Assembly: GCA_945833835.1 (NCBI GenBank)
Contig: CAMAFR010000017.1
Location: 1-44,648, forward strand
DNA length: 44,648 nt
DNA from: an uncultured Bacteroides sp.
GTDB lineage: Bacteria; Bacteroidota; Bacteroidia; Bacteroidales; Bacteroidaceae
Reading direction: 5' to 3'
The notes under the pieces were generated by a model, which saw nothing but the letters and a program-made list of their open reading frames with translations, ran no database searches and was not told the origin of the DNA. The position numbers were made by a program, and so were the translations under genes. Positions 30,697-39,760 of this stretch are shown piece after piece (the stretch's first letter is position 1; every line of letters begins with the position of its first letter).

Positions 30697-31722
30697 TCAA
30701 TCCTGTTTAAATAGTTTTATATTCCTGAAAAGCGGGTTCTTGCGCTCCAGCAACATCACTTCTGCCGCCAGCAGCAGCAACGCCAGCCATGCCAGCACCT
30801 GAAACTGTTCGTCGAACTCGGTGAACACCTGTGTCTCCACATCCGCCTTGGCCAGCTTGTCGATTTCCGCATTGAGCGTTTTCTCCGCATTGTTGGTATT
30901 ATCCACCCGCACATACATCCCGTTGCCGGCCCTGGCTATCTCCTGACACATCTGCTCGTTCAGCCGGGTGACGATGACATTGCCGTCCTTGTCGCGCCGG
31001 AACTCGTTAGAACCTTCCTTCGGGATAGGAGCGCCATCGGGCGAACCTACTCCCAGCACAAAGACACGGACCCCTTTTGAGGCTGCCTCCTGGGCCGCCT
31101 CGATCGCTCCTCCCTCATGGTTCTCACCGTCGGTAATCAGCACAATGGCACGCCCTACCCCCTCATTGGGCGTGAAGCTTTTCAGGGCCAAATCAATGGC
31201 ACCACGGATATCGGTGCCTTGCGTAGCTATCAGCGAGGGGTTAATGCTCTCAAGAAACATCTTGGCCGATACATAATCACTGGTGATGGGCAATTGCGTG
31301 AAGGCATCACCGGCAAAAACAATCAAAGCGACCTTGTCGTTGTTGAACTTCTCAATCAAGCGTGACAGCAGTTTCTTTGATTTGTCCAACCGGCTGGGAG
31401 TCACATCCGCCGCCAGCATCGAGTTGGAAATATCGAGTGCCACCACCGTTTCGATTCCTTGCCGTTTCACGGTTTCCATCTTCGCGCCGAACTGCGGACG
31501 GGCAAGCATGAACACCATCAGGACCAAAGCGGCAAACTGCAGCCAGAACTTCACATCCGGCCGATAGCGCGACACATCGGGCATCAGCCGCTCCAGCAGC
31601 AACGGGTCACCATACTGCCGTATCCGTTTACGACGACGATAGTTGGAATACAGATAGAGTGCCACCAACACGGGCAGGGCTATCAGCAAATATAAATAAA
31701 TCGGTTCTCCAAATCGAAACAT
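30697..31722 (-). CDS. batB: BatB, von Willebrand factor A membrane protein
   Basis: A 341-residue inner-membrane protein with N-terminal helices (about 7-24 and 58-76), a vWA domain with the MIDAS motif DISNS (97-101), a Thr/Asp completing the metal site further on (TQGTDIRGAIDLAL), and a C-terminal helix near 305-325. It would bind a divalent metal and a partner protein. It is paralogous to batA next door and follows it by 13 nt; the batC start follows its TGA by one base. Confidence 0.92.
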   Translation of the reverse strand: MFRFGEPIYLYLLIALPVLVALYLYSNYRRRKRIRQYGDPLLLERLMPDVSRYRPDVKFWLQFAALVLMVFMLARPQFGAKMETVKRQGIETVVALDISNSMLAADVTPSRLDKSKKLLSRLIEKFNNDKVALIVFAGDAFTQLPITSDYVSAKMFLESINPSLIATQGTDIRGAIDLALKSFTPNEGVGRAIVLITDGENHEGGAIEAAQEAASKGVRVFVLGVGSPDGAPIPKEGSNEFRRDKDGNVIVTRLNEQMCQEIARAGNGMYVRVDNTNNAEKTLNAEIDKLAKADVETQVFTEFDEQFQVLAWLALLLLAAEVMLLERKNPLFRNIKLFKQD

Positions 31723-31735
31723 AACATCTTCTTTA

Positions 31736-32734
31736 TTAAGGTATTTTCTTTAATACGGTATTCCGCAACAACACTTCGGCCAATACGCACAAGAGGGCGA
31801 TACAGCCGAAAAGCCCGAACGCCTCCTCACGCTTGCTGAACTCTTTCACATTCAGCTTGGTCTTTTCCAGCTTGTCAATTTCACGATACACCTCTTTCAG
31901 CTTCGAGTTGCTGGTAGCCCGGAAATAGTTGCCGTTGGTCGTCCCGGATATTTGCGTCAACGTCTGTTCGTCAATCTCCACCGGCACATTGACGTACTGC
32001 ACCCCGGCATACGTAGGCATCGGATAAGGTGCGGTGCCGTTGGTCCCCACCCCGATGGTGTAGATACGGATACCGAACTGGCGGGCTATCTCCGCTGCCG
32101 TCAGCGGCGAAATGTCTCCCCTGTTGTTGCTGCCATCGGTCAATAGGATGATGACTTTCGATTTGGCCTTGCTGTCTTTGAGGCGGCTCACGGCATTGGC
32201 AATCCCCATACCGATGGCGGTACCGTCCTCTATCAGGCCGCGCTGGGCAATATCGCCCTTGATGCTATGGAACAAGTTCAGCAAGACACCGTGATCAACC
32301 GTCAACGGACATTGCGTAAAGGCCTCTCCGGCAAAAATGGTCAGACCGATGTTGTCGTTGGGCCGCCCGTTGATGAACTCAGACGCCACCTGTTTGGCCG
32401 CCTCCAGACGGTTGGGCTTCAAGTCTTCGGCCAACATACTGGTCGACACGTCCACCGCCATCATGATGTCAATTCCCTCTATCTCTGTATTCTGCCAATT
32501 ATCCGTCGTCTGCGGGCGGGCCAACACCAGGACCAGCATCACGAAAGCCAGCACCCGCAACAGGAAGGGGGCATGCAACAAATAAATCTTCCAACTCTTC
32601 GGAGCATTCCTATACATCCGGGTCGTGGAGACCTGCATGGTGGGCGCTGATTTTTTCCGCTTCAAGAAATACCATACGAAGTAAGGTATCAGCAGGAGCA
32701 GCAGCAACAGATATTCAATATTTGCAAAAATCAT
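31736..32734 (-). CDS. batA: BatA, von Willebrand factor A membrane protein
   Basis: A 332-residue inner-membrane protein: a helix at about 4-21, another at about 55-71, a vWA domain with MIDAS DVSTS (94-98), IEDGTAIGMGIANAV completing the site, and a C-terminal helix near 306-324. The MIDAS residues are intact, so metal-dependent adhesion is expected. BatA and BatB of Bacteroidota form a complex in the inner membrane. It precedes batB by 13 nt. Confidence 0.92.
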   Translation of the reverse strand: MIFANIEYLLLLLLLIPYFVWYFLKRKKSAPTMQVSTTRMYRNAPKSWKIYLLHAPFLLRVLAFVMLVLVLARPQTTDNWQNTEIEGIDIMMAVDVSTSMLAEDLKPNRLEAAKQVASEFINGRPNDNIGLTIFAGEAFTQCPLTVDHGVLLNLFHSIKGDIAQRGLIEDGTAIGMGIANAVSRLKDSKAKSKVIILLTDGSNNRGDISPLTAAEIARQFGIRIYTIGVGTNGTAPYPMPTYAGVQYVNVPVEIDEQTLTQISGTTNGNYFRATSNSKLKEVYREIDKLEKTKLNVKEFSKREEAFGLFGCIALLCVLAEVLLRNTVLKKIP

Positions 32735-32752
32735 GATTCTACACTTTAAGCG

Positions 32753-33838
32753 TTAAAAGAAAAGATAGATGAGCTGGCGCACCACCACATACAACGCCAC
32801 AGCAGCCGCAAGACCGGTCGCAGCTATGCTGCACATCAACGCTATCCGTCCTTGCTTGGACCGTTTTTCCTCTACCTTGATTTCAGTGGGTGCCTTGGGT
32901 GCATTCGGGTCTTCCTCTACCTTTGTCTGATTGATAAAGTCAATGGCATTGACCAGGTTCATGTCGTTTTCATTCATCAATGGCGAATGTTTGGCAAACT
33001 TCACCAAATCGGCCGTCATGAACAATGTCTTCAGGTCTTGGATGGATGCCTGATCCTTCTCCCGCAACAGGCATTCGATGATTTCGGAAGACGTCATCTC
33101 CATCGCATTGAATCCGAAACGCTCCTTAATATATATACGGAGAACATCCGTCAGTGCCGTATAGTACACCTTGGGGTTGTCGCGCTGCATAGCCTTGTCC
33201 GCCTTTATCTCCTCGATATGCCGCATGGCCGCCAGATGGGGAGGCAGCTTGGGCTGAACCTTGATGATACGGATAATGGGCTTGTTGTTCCGGAACCGGA
33301 TGATGAAGAATCCGGCCACGGCTCCCATGAGCAACATGGCCAGCACGGCGTAGACCAAGGTCGAGACATCGTCCCACGTCAGCGGCACCTCCTGGATGGT
33401 CTTCGGCCCGAAGAACTGGTCGGGATGCAGGGTATCCACCGGAATGGAGTAAACCTTCAAGGCCAACGCTTTCGAGAAATACGACTGGTCGTTCACCTTC
33501 ACCTCGAAAGGCGGCAGATAATACAAGGCAGAGTCGAAGGAAGTCACCGTGTATTCCTGGGAGACGCTCCAACGCTTGCCGTCATTCAACTGCTGCGTGT
33601 CCGGCTTGGCCACCTCCACGATTTCCACGCCTGCCACCAAGGTATCCCGCAATTGCGGCAGAAGCAGACGTTCACGGGCATTCATATTGACTTCCAACCG
33701 GATGCGGGTCTGCTCGCCTATCAGCAGCTGCAACGAATCAATGGTCGCCTCGACCGACACCTGGGCATGCCCCACGGCACTTCCTATCACCAACCACAGC
33801 AGCAGGCACCAGGCTTTCTTGTCTATTCTATACTTCAT
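32753..33838 (-). CDS. Bat-operon membrane protein with BatD-like N-terminal region (DUF4381-like)
   Basis: A 361-residue protein with a signal peptide (AWCLLLWLVIGSAVGHA), a periplasmic beta-rich domain (VSVEATIDSLQLLIGEQTRIRLEVN) resembling the first BatD domain, a central membrane helix (about 166-186, YAVLAMLLMGAVAGFFII), a cytoplasmic helical domain (LPPHLAAMRHIEEIKA), and a final helix near the C-terminus. Its place between DUF58 and batA is that of the conserved membrane gene of aerotolerance clusters. The upstream TTG at 33865 is not used because it overlaps the DUF58 gene; the ATG is 10 nt after the DUF58 stop. Confidence 0.8.
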   Translation of the reverse strand: MKYRIDKKAWCLLLWLVIGSAVGHAQVSVEATIDSLQLLIGEQTRIRLEVNMNARERLLLPQLRDTLVAGVEIVEVAKPDTQQLNDGKRWSVSQEYTVTSFDSALYYLPPFEVKVNDQSYFSKALALKVYSIPVDTLHPDQFFGPKTIQEVPLTWDDVSTLVYAVLAMLLMGAVAGFFIIRFRNNKPIIRIIKVQPKLPPHLAAMRHIEEIKADKAMQRDNPKVYYTALTDVLRIYIKERFGFNAMEMTSSEIIECLLREKDQASIQDLKTLFMTADLVKFAKHSPLMNENDMNLVNAIDFINQTKVEEDPNAPKAPTEIKVEEKRSKQGRIALMCSIAATGLAAAVALYVVVRQLIYLFF

Positions 33839-33848
33839 ACTGTCGTCC

Positions 33849-34718
33849 TCAATTTCGTTTAGCAAACAATGTCAGCAATGCCCGCACATAATCCTGATCG
33901 GTACGGACCGAAACGGCGTCCACATTGCTGCGCGTGAAAATATCATTCAACTTTTGTTGGCGTTCCACCCACCAAGCGTGATGCACTGCCCGCAGGCGTC
34001 TGGAAGAAGTGTCAATCCACTGCTCGTGCCCGGTCTCTGCATCACGCACCTTCATCAGTCCCACATCCGGCAATTCCTCCAAGCGGCGGTCGTACACCTG
34101 CACGGCCACCACATCGTGTTTGCGGTTGGCAATGGTCAACGCATTCTGATAGTCGTGGTCATCAATGAAGTCGCTGAGCATGAACGCCGTACAACGTTTC
34201 TTCAGGATATTCGTCAAGTACTCGATAGCACATTGCACATTGGTACGCTGGCTCTCGGGCTGGAAGTCAATCAGCTCTCGGATAATGTAAAGAATGTGTT
34301 TACGGCCTTTCTTGGGAGGAATAAACTTTTCTATCCTGTCCGAAAAGAAGATGACACCAATCTTGTCATTGTTCTGGATGGCAGAAAAAGCGATGGTGGC
34401 GGCAATCTCTGTCAGCATCTCGCGCTTGAACTGCCGGACCGTACCGAAGTCCAGACTGTTGGAAACATCCACCAACAGCATGACGGTCAGCTCACGCTCC
34501 TCCTCGAACACTTTCACGAATGGTTTGCCAAAGCGAGCTGTTACATTCCAGTCTATGTCGCGCACGTCATCACCATACTGATATTCGCGCACTTCCGAGA
34601 AGGCCATACCTCTCCCCTTGAAGGCAGAATGGTATTGGCCTGCAAAAATATTGCTGGAAAGTCCGCGCGTCTTGATCTCAATCTGACGGACGCGTTTTAA
34701 AAGTTCACTTGTTTCCAT
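33849..34718 (-). CDS. DUF58 domain-containing protein of the moxR/bat operon
   Basis: A 289-residue soluble protein of the DUF58 family with the typical motif REYQYGDDVRDIDWNVTARF (44-63) and a vWA-like MIDAS DVSNS (84-88). DUF58 genes nearly always follow moxR, and the pair is thought to work as an ATPase with a metal-ion-dependent adaptor. Its helical N-terminus has no signal peptide. It follows moxR by 21 nt. Confidence 0.92.
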   Translation of the reverse strand: METSELLKRVRQIEIKTRGLSSNIFAGQYHSAFKGRGMAFSEVREYQYGDDVRDIDWNVTARFGKPFVKVFEEERELTVMLLVDVSNSLDFGTVRQFKREMLTEIAATIAFSAIQNNDKIGVIFFSDRIEKFIPPKKGRKHILYIIRELIDFQPESQRTNVQCAIEYLTNILKKRCTAFMLSDFIDDHDYQNALTIANRKHDVVAVQVYDRRLEELPDVGLMKVRDAETGHEQWIDTSSRRLRAVHHAWWVERQQKLNDIFTRSNVDAVSVRTDQDYVRALLTLFAKRN

Positions 34719-34739
34719 TCAACAATCTCCTTGGGCAAA

Positions 34740-35735
34740 TTAGGGCACTTCGACCTTGTTCAGAATCTTGCTGACAATTTCATCAGAAGTGACATTGGTA
34801 GCCTCTGCCTCGTAGGTCAGCCCGATACGATGACGCAACACATCGTGGGCCACGGCACGCACATCTTCGGGCACCACGTAACCACGACGTTTGATGAAAG
34901 CATAGGTACGGGCCGCCAACGCCAGATTGATGGAGGCACGCGGAGAACCGCCGAAACCTATCAGGTCCTTCAGGTCCTTCAGACCGTACTGTTCGGGATA
35001 ACGGGTGGCGAACACAATGTCGGCTATATATTGTTCGATCTTCTCGTCCAGATATACCTGACGGACCACCTTTCGGGCCTCCAGAATATCGTCGGTCTTC
35101 AGGATAGGACTGATGTCCAGCCGCTCGCCATTGATGTTCTGACGGACAATCTTCTTTTCCTCCTCCAACTTAGGATAATCAATAATGACCTTCAGCATGA
35201 AACGGTCCACCTGTGCTTCGGGCAGCGGATAGGTGCCTTCCTGCTCGATAGGGTTCTGTGTGGCCATGACGAGGAAAGGTTTCGGCAACTGGAACGTCTC
35301 CTTACCCAATGTGACCTGACGCTCCTGCATGGCTTCCAGCAAGGCACTCTGCACTTTGGCCGGAGCACGGTTGATTTCATCGGCCAAAATGAAATTGGCG
35401 AAGACCGGTCCCTTATTGACCACAAACTTTTCTTCTTTCTGACTGTATATCATGGTACCGATGACATCGGCAGGCAACAAGTCGGGAGTGAACTGGATAC
35501 GGCTGTACTGCGCATCAATCAATGATGCCAGGGTCTTGATGGCCAACGTCTTTGCCAGACCGGGAACACCTTCCAACAAAATATGTCCATCACTCAACAA
35601 GCCTATCAATAACGATTCCACGAGGTGTTTCTGACCTACAATGACCTGATCCATTCCGGTCATCAAATTAGTTACGAATGCACTTTGGCGTTCGATGCGT
35701 TCGTTCAATTCACGAATGTCAATAGCTTCAGCCAT
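34740..35735 (-). CDS. MoxR family AAA+ ATPase
   Basis: A 331-residue AAA+ ATPase of the MoxR family, first gene of the operon. Walker A is GVPGLAKT (56-63), Walker B is FILADEINRAP, followed by the family signature ATQNPIEQEGTYPLPEAQVDRF (its parts ATQNPIEQEGTY and PEAQVDRF). It probably acts as a chaperone that matures or inserts metal cofactors into partners, together with the DUF58 and vWA proteins. The gene is preceded by a well-matched promoter and a leader hairpin. Confidence 0.94.
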   Translation of the reverse strand: MAEAIDIRELNERIERQSAFVTNLMTGMDQVIVGQKHLVESLLIGLLSDGHILLEGVPGLAKTLAIKTLASLIDAQYSRIQFTPDLLPADVIGTMIYSQKEEKFVVNKGPVFANFILADEINRAPAKVQSALLEAMQERQVTLGKETFQLPKPFLVMATQNPIEQEGTYPLPEAQVDRFMLKVIIDYPKLEEEKKIVRQNINGERLDISPILKTDDILEARKVVRQVYLDEKIEQYIADIVFATRYPEQYGLKDLKDLIGFGGSPRASINLALAARTYAFIKRRGYVVPEDVRAVAHDVLRHRIGLTYEAEATNVTSDEIVSKILNKVEVP

Positions 35736-35777
35736 AATTCTTTTTGTATTTATTATTTCATTAAATTCTGTCGAACC

Positions 35778-35798
35778 GGCCTACCTTGACAGGTAGCC
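35778..35798 (-). promoter_or_regulatory. Hairpin in the moxR leader
   Basis: TACCT (35782-35786) and AGGTA (35791-35795) pair across a four-base loop, with GGC/GCC extending the stem after one bulged base. It lies in the roughly 75-nt leader between the promoter and the moxR ATG. Its role is unknown; no riboswitch class was recognised. Confidence 0.5.
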
Positions 35799-35811
35799 TA
35801 CATTTCGGGCT

Positions 35812-35842
35812 CAAAATTACGGGAATAACTTAACACAAGCAA
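35812..35842 (-). promoter_or_regulatory. Promoter of the moxR-bat operon
   Basis: TTG (35842-35840) and TAATTTTG (35819-35812) on the minus strand are separated by 20 nt, a strong consensus match. It drives a nine-gene unit ending in the PAP2 gene, as no other good promoter is seen inside it. Confidence 0.85.
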
Positions 35843-35931
35843 CTAATATTTATTAAAACATATCATCACTTCTGCTTTTTATACCTTATTGGACTAAAGA
35901 AATTTAAAAAAATCCTTCCCCGAAAACCGGT

Positions 35932-37188
35932 TTATTCCGATGTATGCGGCACAAGTTCGGGTATCCTTAAAGTAAGGCCTACCGGCACATTGTCTACATC
36001 TTTAATGATTTTCTGATTATATTTCACCAGATAGGGCCACAGTTTGCGGTTTCCATAGTAACGTTGTGCCAATTTGGCCAGATTCTCTCCTTTCCGAAGG
36101 GTATGGGTTGTCTTCGTCCCCGACATGTCATACCGCACGGCATCAGATAACGACACCGGCGCCTTTGCCGTACGGCCCGACCGGGAGGTGCGCGTTGAAG
36201 CGGCGGGGAGCTCAGGCAAACTGACAATCGGCTGGACAGACGGACGTAAGTGCGCAGTGTCTTTCGAAGCTCCTCCAGTCCGGGGTACCGTCGTCACAGC
36301 TACCGGTGCCGCTGAAGAAGGCGCGTTGCGGCTTTCGGGGCGCAAATGCCAGACAGCCATGCCACCCAGCAAAACGCCGGCCAACAAAACAGCACTGATC
36401 AGACACCATGGGAGTTGTCGGGAATGTCCTCCAGACACGAACTGCACCTCTTCCTGTACTGCCACCGCTCTACGTTCTTCTTCTACAACCGGCAGCACAG
36501 CAGGCTTGGAGAGATGGTCCGACCGGCCTTCATCACCTGTGGCAGCTGGCGGTTCCTCCACACCGGCTTCCTTATCTTCCAATGGGTCTGCAACGGGTTC
36601 CTCCATATCGTCAAAATGGGTATGTTCTTTCAACACCACCGTCTCGAAATGCGAGAACGGCTTATTGACATTGTCCCGCAGAGGAGTGTCGGGCACAAAG
36701 ACAATATCCTTGTCTTCCTGCTCCGAGGCGTTTGCTCCAGTTGTTGTCATTTTGAAAGCGCCCAGTCCTTTCACCTTCACATAATCATCGGCACGCAAGC
36801 CTTCTTCTATCAGTCGGAAAAACAACTCGACAAACTTTTCTGCATCAGACACTCCGATATCGTGACGTCTTGCCAACTGTGCGGCCATGGCCGGGAGGGT
36901 CGCCTGCCGCTCGCACTGACAAGCGGTATCCGCCAAAGATTTCCGGAAGTGGAAACTTACCAGCAATTGGGGCGGTACCAGCAAACGCTGACGGGTAACA
37001 GCATCCAGTTCGATGTGTTCTATCCGCTTCTGCACCTCAAACAAGCCGAAGCCGGACACAGCCACTTTTTTCCCGTTCTGCAGTTCTTGCCCGACAGCTT
37101 CTGCCACAGAAGCAGCCAGCAAGGTCACCTCCTTATCGGCAACCCCCAATCGCTGCGACAACTCTCCGATAAACTCGTTATGATTCAT
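35932..37188 (-). CDS. HU-domain protein with transmembrane segment and LysM domain
   Basis: A 418-residue fusion. Residues 1-90 and about 95-150 are two HU/IHF-like domains (AVSGFGLFEVQKR and VKGLGAFKMTT mark the first beta strands). An acidic, proline-rich linker follows (about 155-255), then one membrane helix (WCLISAVLLAGVLLGGMAVW, 261-280) and a C-terminal LysM-type domain (from about 361, HTLRKGENLAKLAQRYYG). If oriented normally, the HU domains face the cytoplasm and LysM the periplasm. The usual HU arm motif RNPxTG is missing in both copies, so DNA binding is uncertain. It is the last gene of the ftsY-rimO unit, 21 nt after rimO. Confidence 0.85.
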   Translation of the reverse strand: MNHNEFIGELSQRLGVADKEVTLLAASVAEAVGQELQNGKKVAVSGFGLFEVQKRIEHIELDAVTRQRLLVPPQLLVSFHFRKSLADTACQCERQATLPAMAAQLARRHDIGVSDAEKFVELFFRLIEEGLRADDYVKVKGLGAFKMTTTGANASEQEDKDIVFVPDTPLRDNVNKPFSHFETVVLKEHTHFDDMEEPVADPLEDKEAGVEEPPAATGDEGRSDHLSKPAVLPVVEEERRAVAVQEEVQFVSGGHSRQLPWCLISAVLLAGVLLGGMAVWHLRPESRNAPSSAAPVAVTTVPRTGGASKDTAHLRPSVQPIVSLPELPAASTRTSRSGRTAKAPVSLSDAVRYDMSGTKTTHTLRKGENLAKLAQRYYGNRKLWPYLVKYNQKIIKDVDNVPVGLTLRIPELVPHTSE

Positions 37189-37209
37189 GCTTTCTGCCTT
37201 CTTAAGCGG

Positions 37210-38511
37210 TCAACTCACCAGCGTGGCATACAGATCAAAATCATCGGCACCGATAACACGCACTTGATAGAAGCAACCGACAGACAACGACAGACCTTCG
37301 TCTTTTATCAAGACTTCAGGATCCACCTCGGGAGAATCGAACTCTGTACGACCCACAAAATACTCTCCTTCCTTACGGTCAATCATGACACGGTATTCCT
37401 TTCCTATCTTGGCCTGACTCATTTCAGCCGCAATCTCCTGCTGGAGTTCCATCAGCTCGTCCAACCGCTGCTGCTTGATTTCCTGAGGTATGTCGTCCTC
37501 ATACATCCGGGCTGAGTAAGTTCCCTCCTCCTCCGAATAGGCAAACGCCCCCATCCGGTCGAAGCGGACCTTGCGGACAAACTCCTTCAGCTCCTCGAAA
37601 TCTTGTTCCGTCTCGCCGGGATGACCTACCATCAGCGTCGTACGCAGATGGATACCCGGCACTTCGCGACGCAACCGGTCAATCAACGCATAGGTCTCAT
37701 CCTTTGTCACCTGGCGGCGCATCTTGGACAGGACATTGTCGCTGATGTGCTGCAAGGCAATATCCAAATAATTGCAGACATTGTCATGGTTACGCATCAC
37801 TTCGAGCAAGCGGTCCGGGAAATGGGCGGGATAGGCATAGTGCAACCGAATCCATTCCACACCCGGAATCAGTGCCATCCGTTCAATCAGCTCAGGCAAC
37901 ATTTGTTTGTGATACAAATCCATCCCGTAATAAGTCAGTTCCTGGGCTATCACCTGAAACTCTTTGACTCCTTCTGCCACCAGCTGTCGCACTTCAGCAA
38001 GAATGTCCTCCATAGGGCGCGACACATGCCGTCCTGTAATGATGGGAATAGCGCAATACGAGCATTTACGGTCACATCCTTCCGAAATCTTCAGGTAGGC
38101 ATAGTGGGCCGGTGTGGTCAGGTAACGGCTCGTGGCATATTCGTCATGATAGGCTTTACCCAAATCCTGCAAGAGCTCCTTCCAGTTGAATTTCCCGTAG
38201 AACTTGTCCACCTGCGGAATTTCCACTTTCAGTTCTTGTAAATAACGTTCGGACAGACATCCCATGACAAACAGTTTCTTCAGCCGGCCTTCTTCTTTGG
38301 CCTGGCAAAACTCCAGAATCATATTGATGGATTCTTCCTTGGCGTCACCTATAAAGCCACACGTATTGATGACCGCTATTTCCCCCTGCGGATATTCCGC
38401 ATCATGTGTCACCTTGTACCCGTTGGCTTCCAACTGTTTCATCAGTTTCTCAGAGTCCACGAGATTCTTGGAGCAACCTAAAGTGATAAGATCGATGGTG
38501 TTTTTCTTCAT
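37210..38511 (-). CDS. rimO: Ribosomal protein S12 methylthiotransferase RimO
   Basis: A 433-residue radical SAM enzyme that methylthiolates the conserved Asp of ribosomal protein S12. The N-terminal UPF0004 domain carries cysteines C13, C51 and C85 for the auxiliary cluster; the radical SAM CxxxCxxC is C146, C150 and C153 (CDRKCSYC). A C-terminal TRAM domain begins near KEYRVMIDRKEGEYF. LGCSKNLVDSE is the RimO (not MiaB) version of the first motif. The ATG overlaps the ftsY stop as ATGA. Confidence 0.95.
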   Translation of the reverse strand: MKKNTIDLITLGCSKNLVDSEKLMKQLEANGYKVTHDAEYPQGEIAVINTCGFIGDAKEESINMILEFCQAKEEGRLKKLFVMGCLSERYLQELKVEIPQVDKFYGKFNWKELLQDLGKAYHDEYATSRYLTTPAHYAYLKISEGCDRKCSYCAIPIITGRHVSRPMEDILAEVRQLVAEGVKEFQVIAQELTYYGMDLYHKQMLPELIERMALIPGVEWIRLHYAYPAHFPDRLLEVMRNHDNVCNYLDIALQHISDNVLSKMRRQVTKDETYALIDRLRREVPGIHLRTTLMVGHPGETEQDFEELKEFVRKVRFDRMGAFAYSEEEGTYSARMYEDDIPQEIKQQRLDELMELQQEIAAEMSQAKIGKEYRVMIDRKEGEYFVGRTEFDSPEVDPEVLIKDEGLSLSVGCFYQVRVIGADDFDLYATLVS

Positions 38512-39470
38512 TTTACAGTCGTACCAAATAACGAATCAACAAATTCGCGGCGACGGAAAATCTGCAAATCCTCCATGCCCTCGCCCAAACCGATATATTT
38601 CACAGGAATCTTGAACTGGTCAGAGATGCCAATCACCACTCCTCCCTTGGCTGTTCCATCCAATTTGGTGATAGCCATGGCATTGACCTCTGTAGCCAAC
38701 GTAAACTGTTTGGCTTGTTCAAAAGCGTTCTGCCCTGTCGAGCCGTCCAGCACCAACAAGACTTCATGCGGGGCGTCGGGCACCACCTTACGCATCACAT
38801 TCTTGATTTTGGTCAATTCGTTCATCAGGCCTATCTTGTTGTGCAACCGACCGGCCGTATCTATGATCACGACATCCGCATGATTGGCCACAGCCGAACT
38901 TAAGGTATCAAACGCCACCGATGCAGGGTCCGACCCCATTTTCTGCTTGACCACTGGCACTCCTACCCGTTCTCCCCAAATGAGCAACTGTTCGACAGCC
39001 GCTGCGCGGAACGTATCGGCAGCGCCCAAATAGACCGACTTTCCGGCTTTCTTAAACTGGTACGCCATCTTACCGATTGTCGTTGTCTTGCCGACACCGT
39101 TGACACCGACCACCATAATCACATAAGGAACTTTATCGGACGGAACAGCGAAATCCTCCACGTCTGCCGAATTGTTCTCGGTAAGCAATGCAGCGATTTC
39201 CTCACGCAAAATCGAATTCAGTTCGTTGGTATTCACGTATTTGTCTCTGGCAACCCTTTCTTCAATGCGCTTGATGATTTTCAGGGTGGTTTCCACTCCG
39301 ACATCCGAAGTTATCAGCACCTCTTCCAGATTATCCAACACTTCATCATCCACCTTCCCCTTGCCGGCAACCGCCCGTGCAATTTTGCCAAAGAAACTTT
39401 CCTTTGTCTTTGAAAGTCCTTTGTCCAGTGTCTCTTTCTTTTCCTTCGAGAAAAAACTAAAAAATCCCAT
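38508..39470 (-). CDS. ftsY: Signal recognition particle receptor FtsY
   Basis: A 320-residue SRP receptor GTPase that docks ribosome-SRP complexes at the membrane. A short charged N-terminus (MGFFSFFSKEKKETLD) may bind the membrane, followed by the helical N domain and the NG domain with G1 GVNGVGKTT, G3 DTAGR and G4 TKLDG. The A domain is minimal, as in Bacteroidota. It has its own promoter and begins the ftsY-rimO-HU/LysM unit. Confidence 0.96.
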   Translation of the reverse strand: MGFFSFFSKEKKETLDKGLSKTKESFFGKIARAVAGKGKVDDEVLDNLEEVLITSDVGVETTLKIIKRIEERVARDKYVNTNELNSILREEIAALLTENNSADVEDFAVPSDKVPYVIMVVGVNGVGKTTTIGKMAYQFKKAGKSVYLGAADTFRAAAVEQLLIWGERVGVPVVKQKMGSDPASVAFDTLSSAVANHADVVIIDTAGRLHNKIGLMNELTKIKNVMRKVVPDAPHEVLLVLDGSTGQNAFEQAKQFTLATEVNAMAITKLDGTAKGGVVIGISDQFKIPVKYIGLGEGMEDLQIFRRREFVDSLFGTTVK

Positions 39471-39500
39471 ACGATAACTATCTATTATCCAATTATTCTA

Positions 39501-39532
39501 CAAAGATATAATTATTCTCGGATACGCACAAA
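39501..39532 (-). promoter_or_regulatory. Promoter of ftsY, overlapping a terminator
   Basis: TTTG (39532-39529) and TATCTTTG (39508-39501) on the minus strand are separated by 20 nt. The TTTG is the end of the T-run of the terminator at 39530-39570, so the ribosomal-protein terminator and ftsY -33 box share bases. Confidence 0.75.
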
Positions 39533-39570
39533 AAAAGTTCCTCTCATTCAACATGAAAGGAACTTTTTGC
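39530..39570 (-). terminator. Terminator of rpmB-rpmG-DUF4295
   Basis: On the minus strand AAAAAGTTCCTTTCAT and ATGAGAGGAACTTTTTTT form a strong hairpin with a five-base loop and seven T. Confidence 0.9.
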
Positions 39571-39592
39571 AGAGCAAATCAACATCTGCCCC

Positions 39593-39751
39593 TTATTTCT
39601 TGAAGAATTCCTGTACTTTTTCGTTAGGAACCATCTGTTCGTCAAAAACGTAAGCACCAGTTTTCGGAGACTTCACCATCTTAATCACTTTCGTATAAGA
39701 ACGTCCTTCCTTGGCTGTGCCTTTCAGGGTTGCAACTACTTTCTTTGCCAT
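39593..39751 (-). CDS. DUF4295 family protein
   Basis: A 52-residue basic protein, starting MAKKVVATLKGTAKEG and ending VPNEKVQEFFKK. It is the DUF4295 family, found in Bacteroidota directly after rpmB-rpmG, and is probably a small ribosome-associated protein, inferred from its size, charge and neighbours. It is 9 nt after rpmG. Confidence 0.9.
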   Translation of the reverse strand: MAKKVVATLKGTAKEGRSYTKVIKMVKSPKTGAYVFDEQMVPNEKVQEFFKK

Positions 39752-39760
39752 GATCTACTA

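Noticed and set aside
35736..35931. Rho-independent terminator for the HU/LysM gene
   Set aside because: A T-run follows the stop on the minus strand, but the sequence before it forms only a three-base-pair stem.
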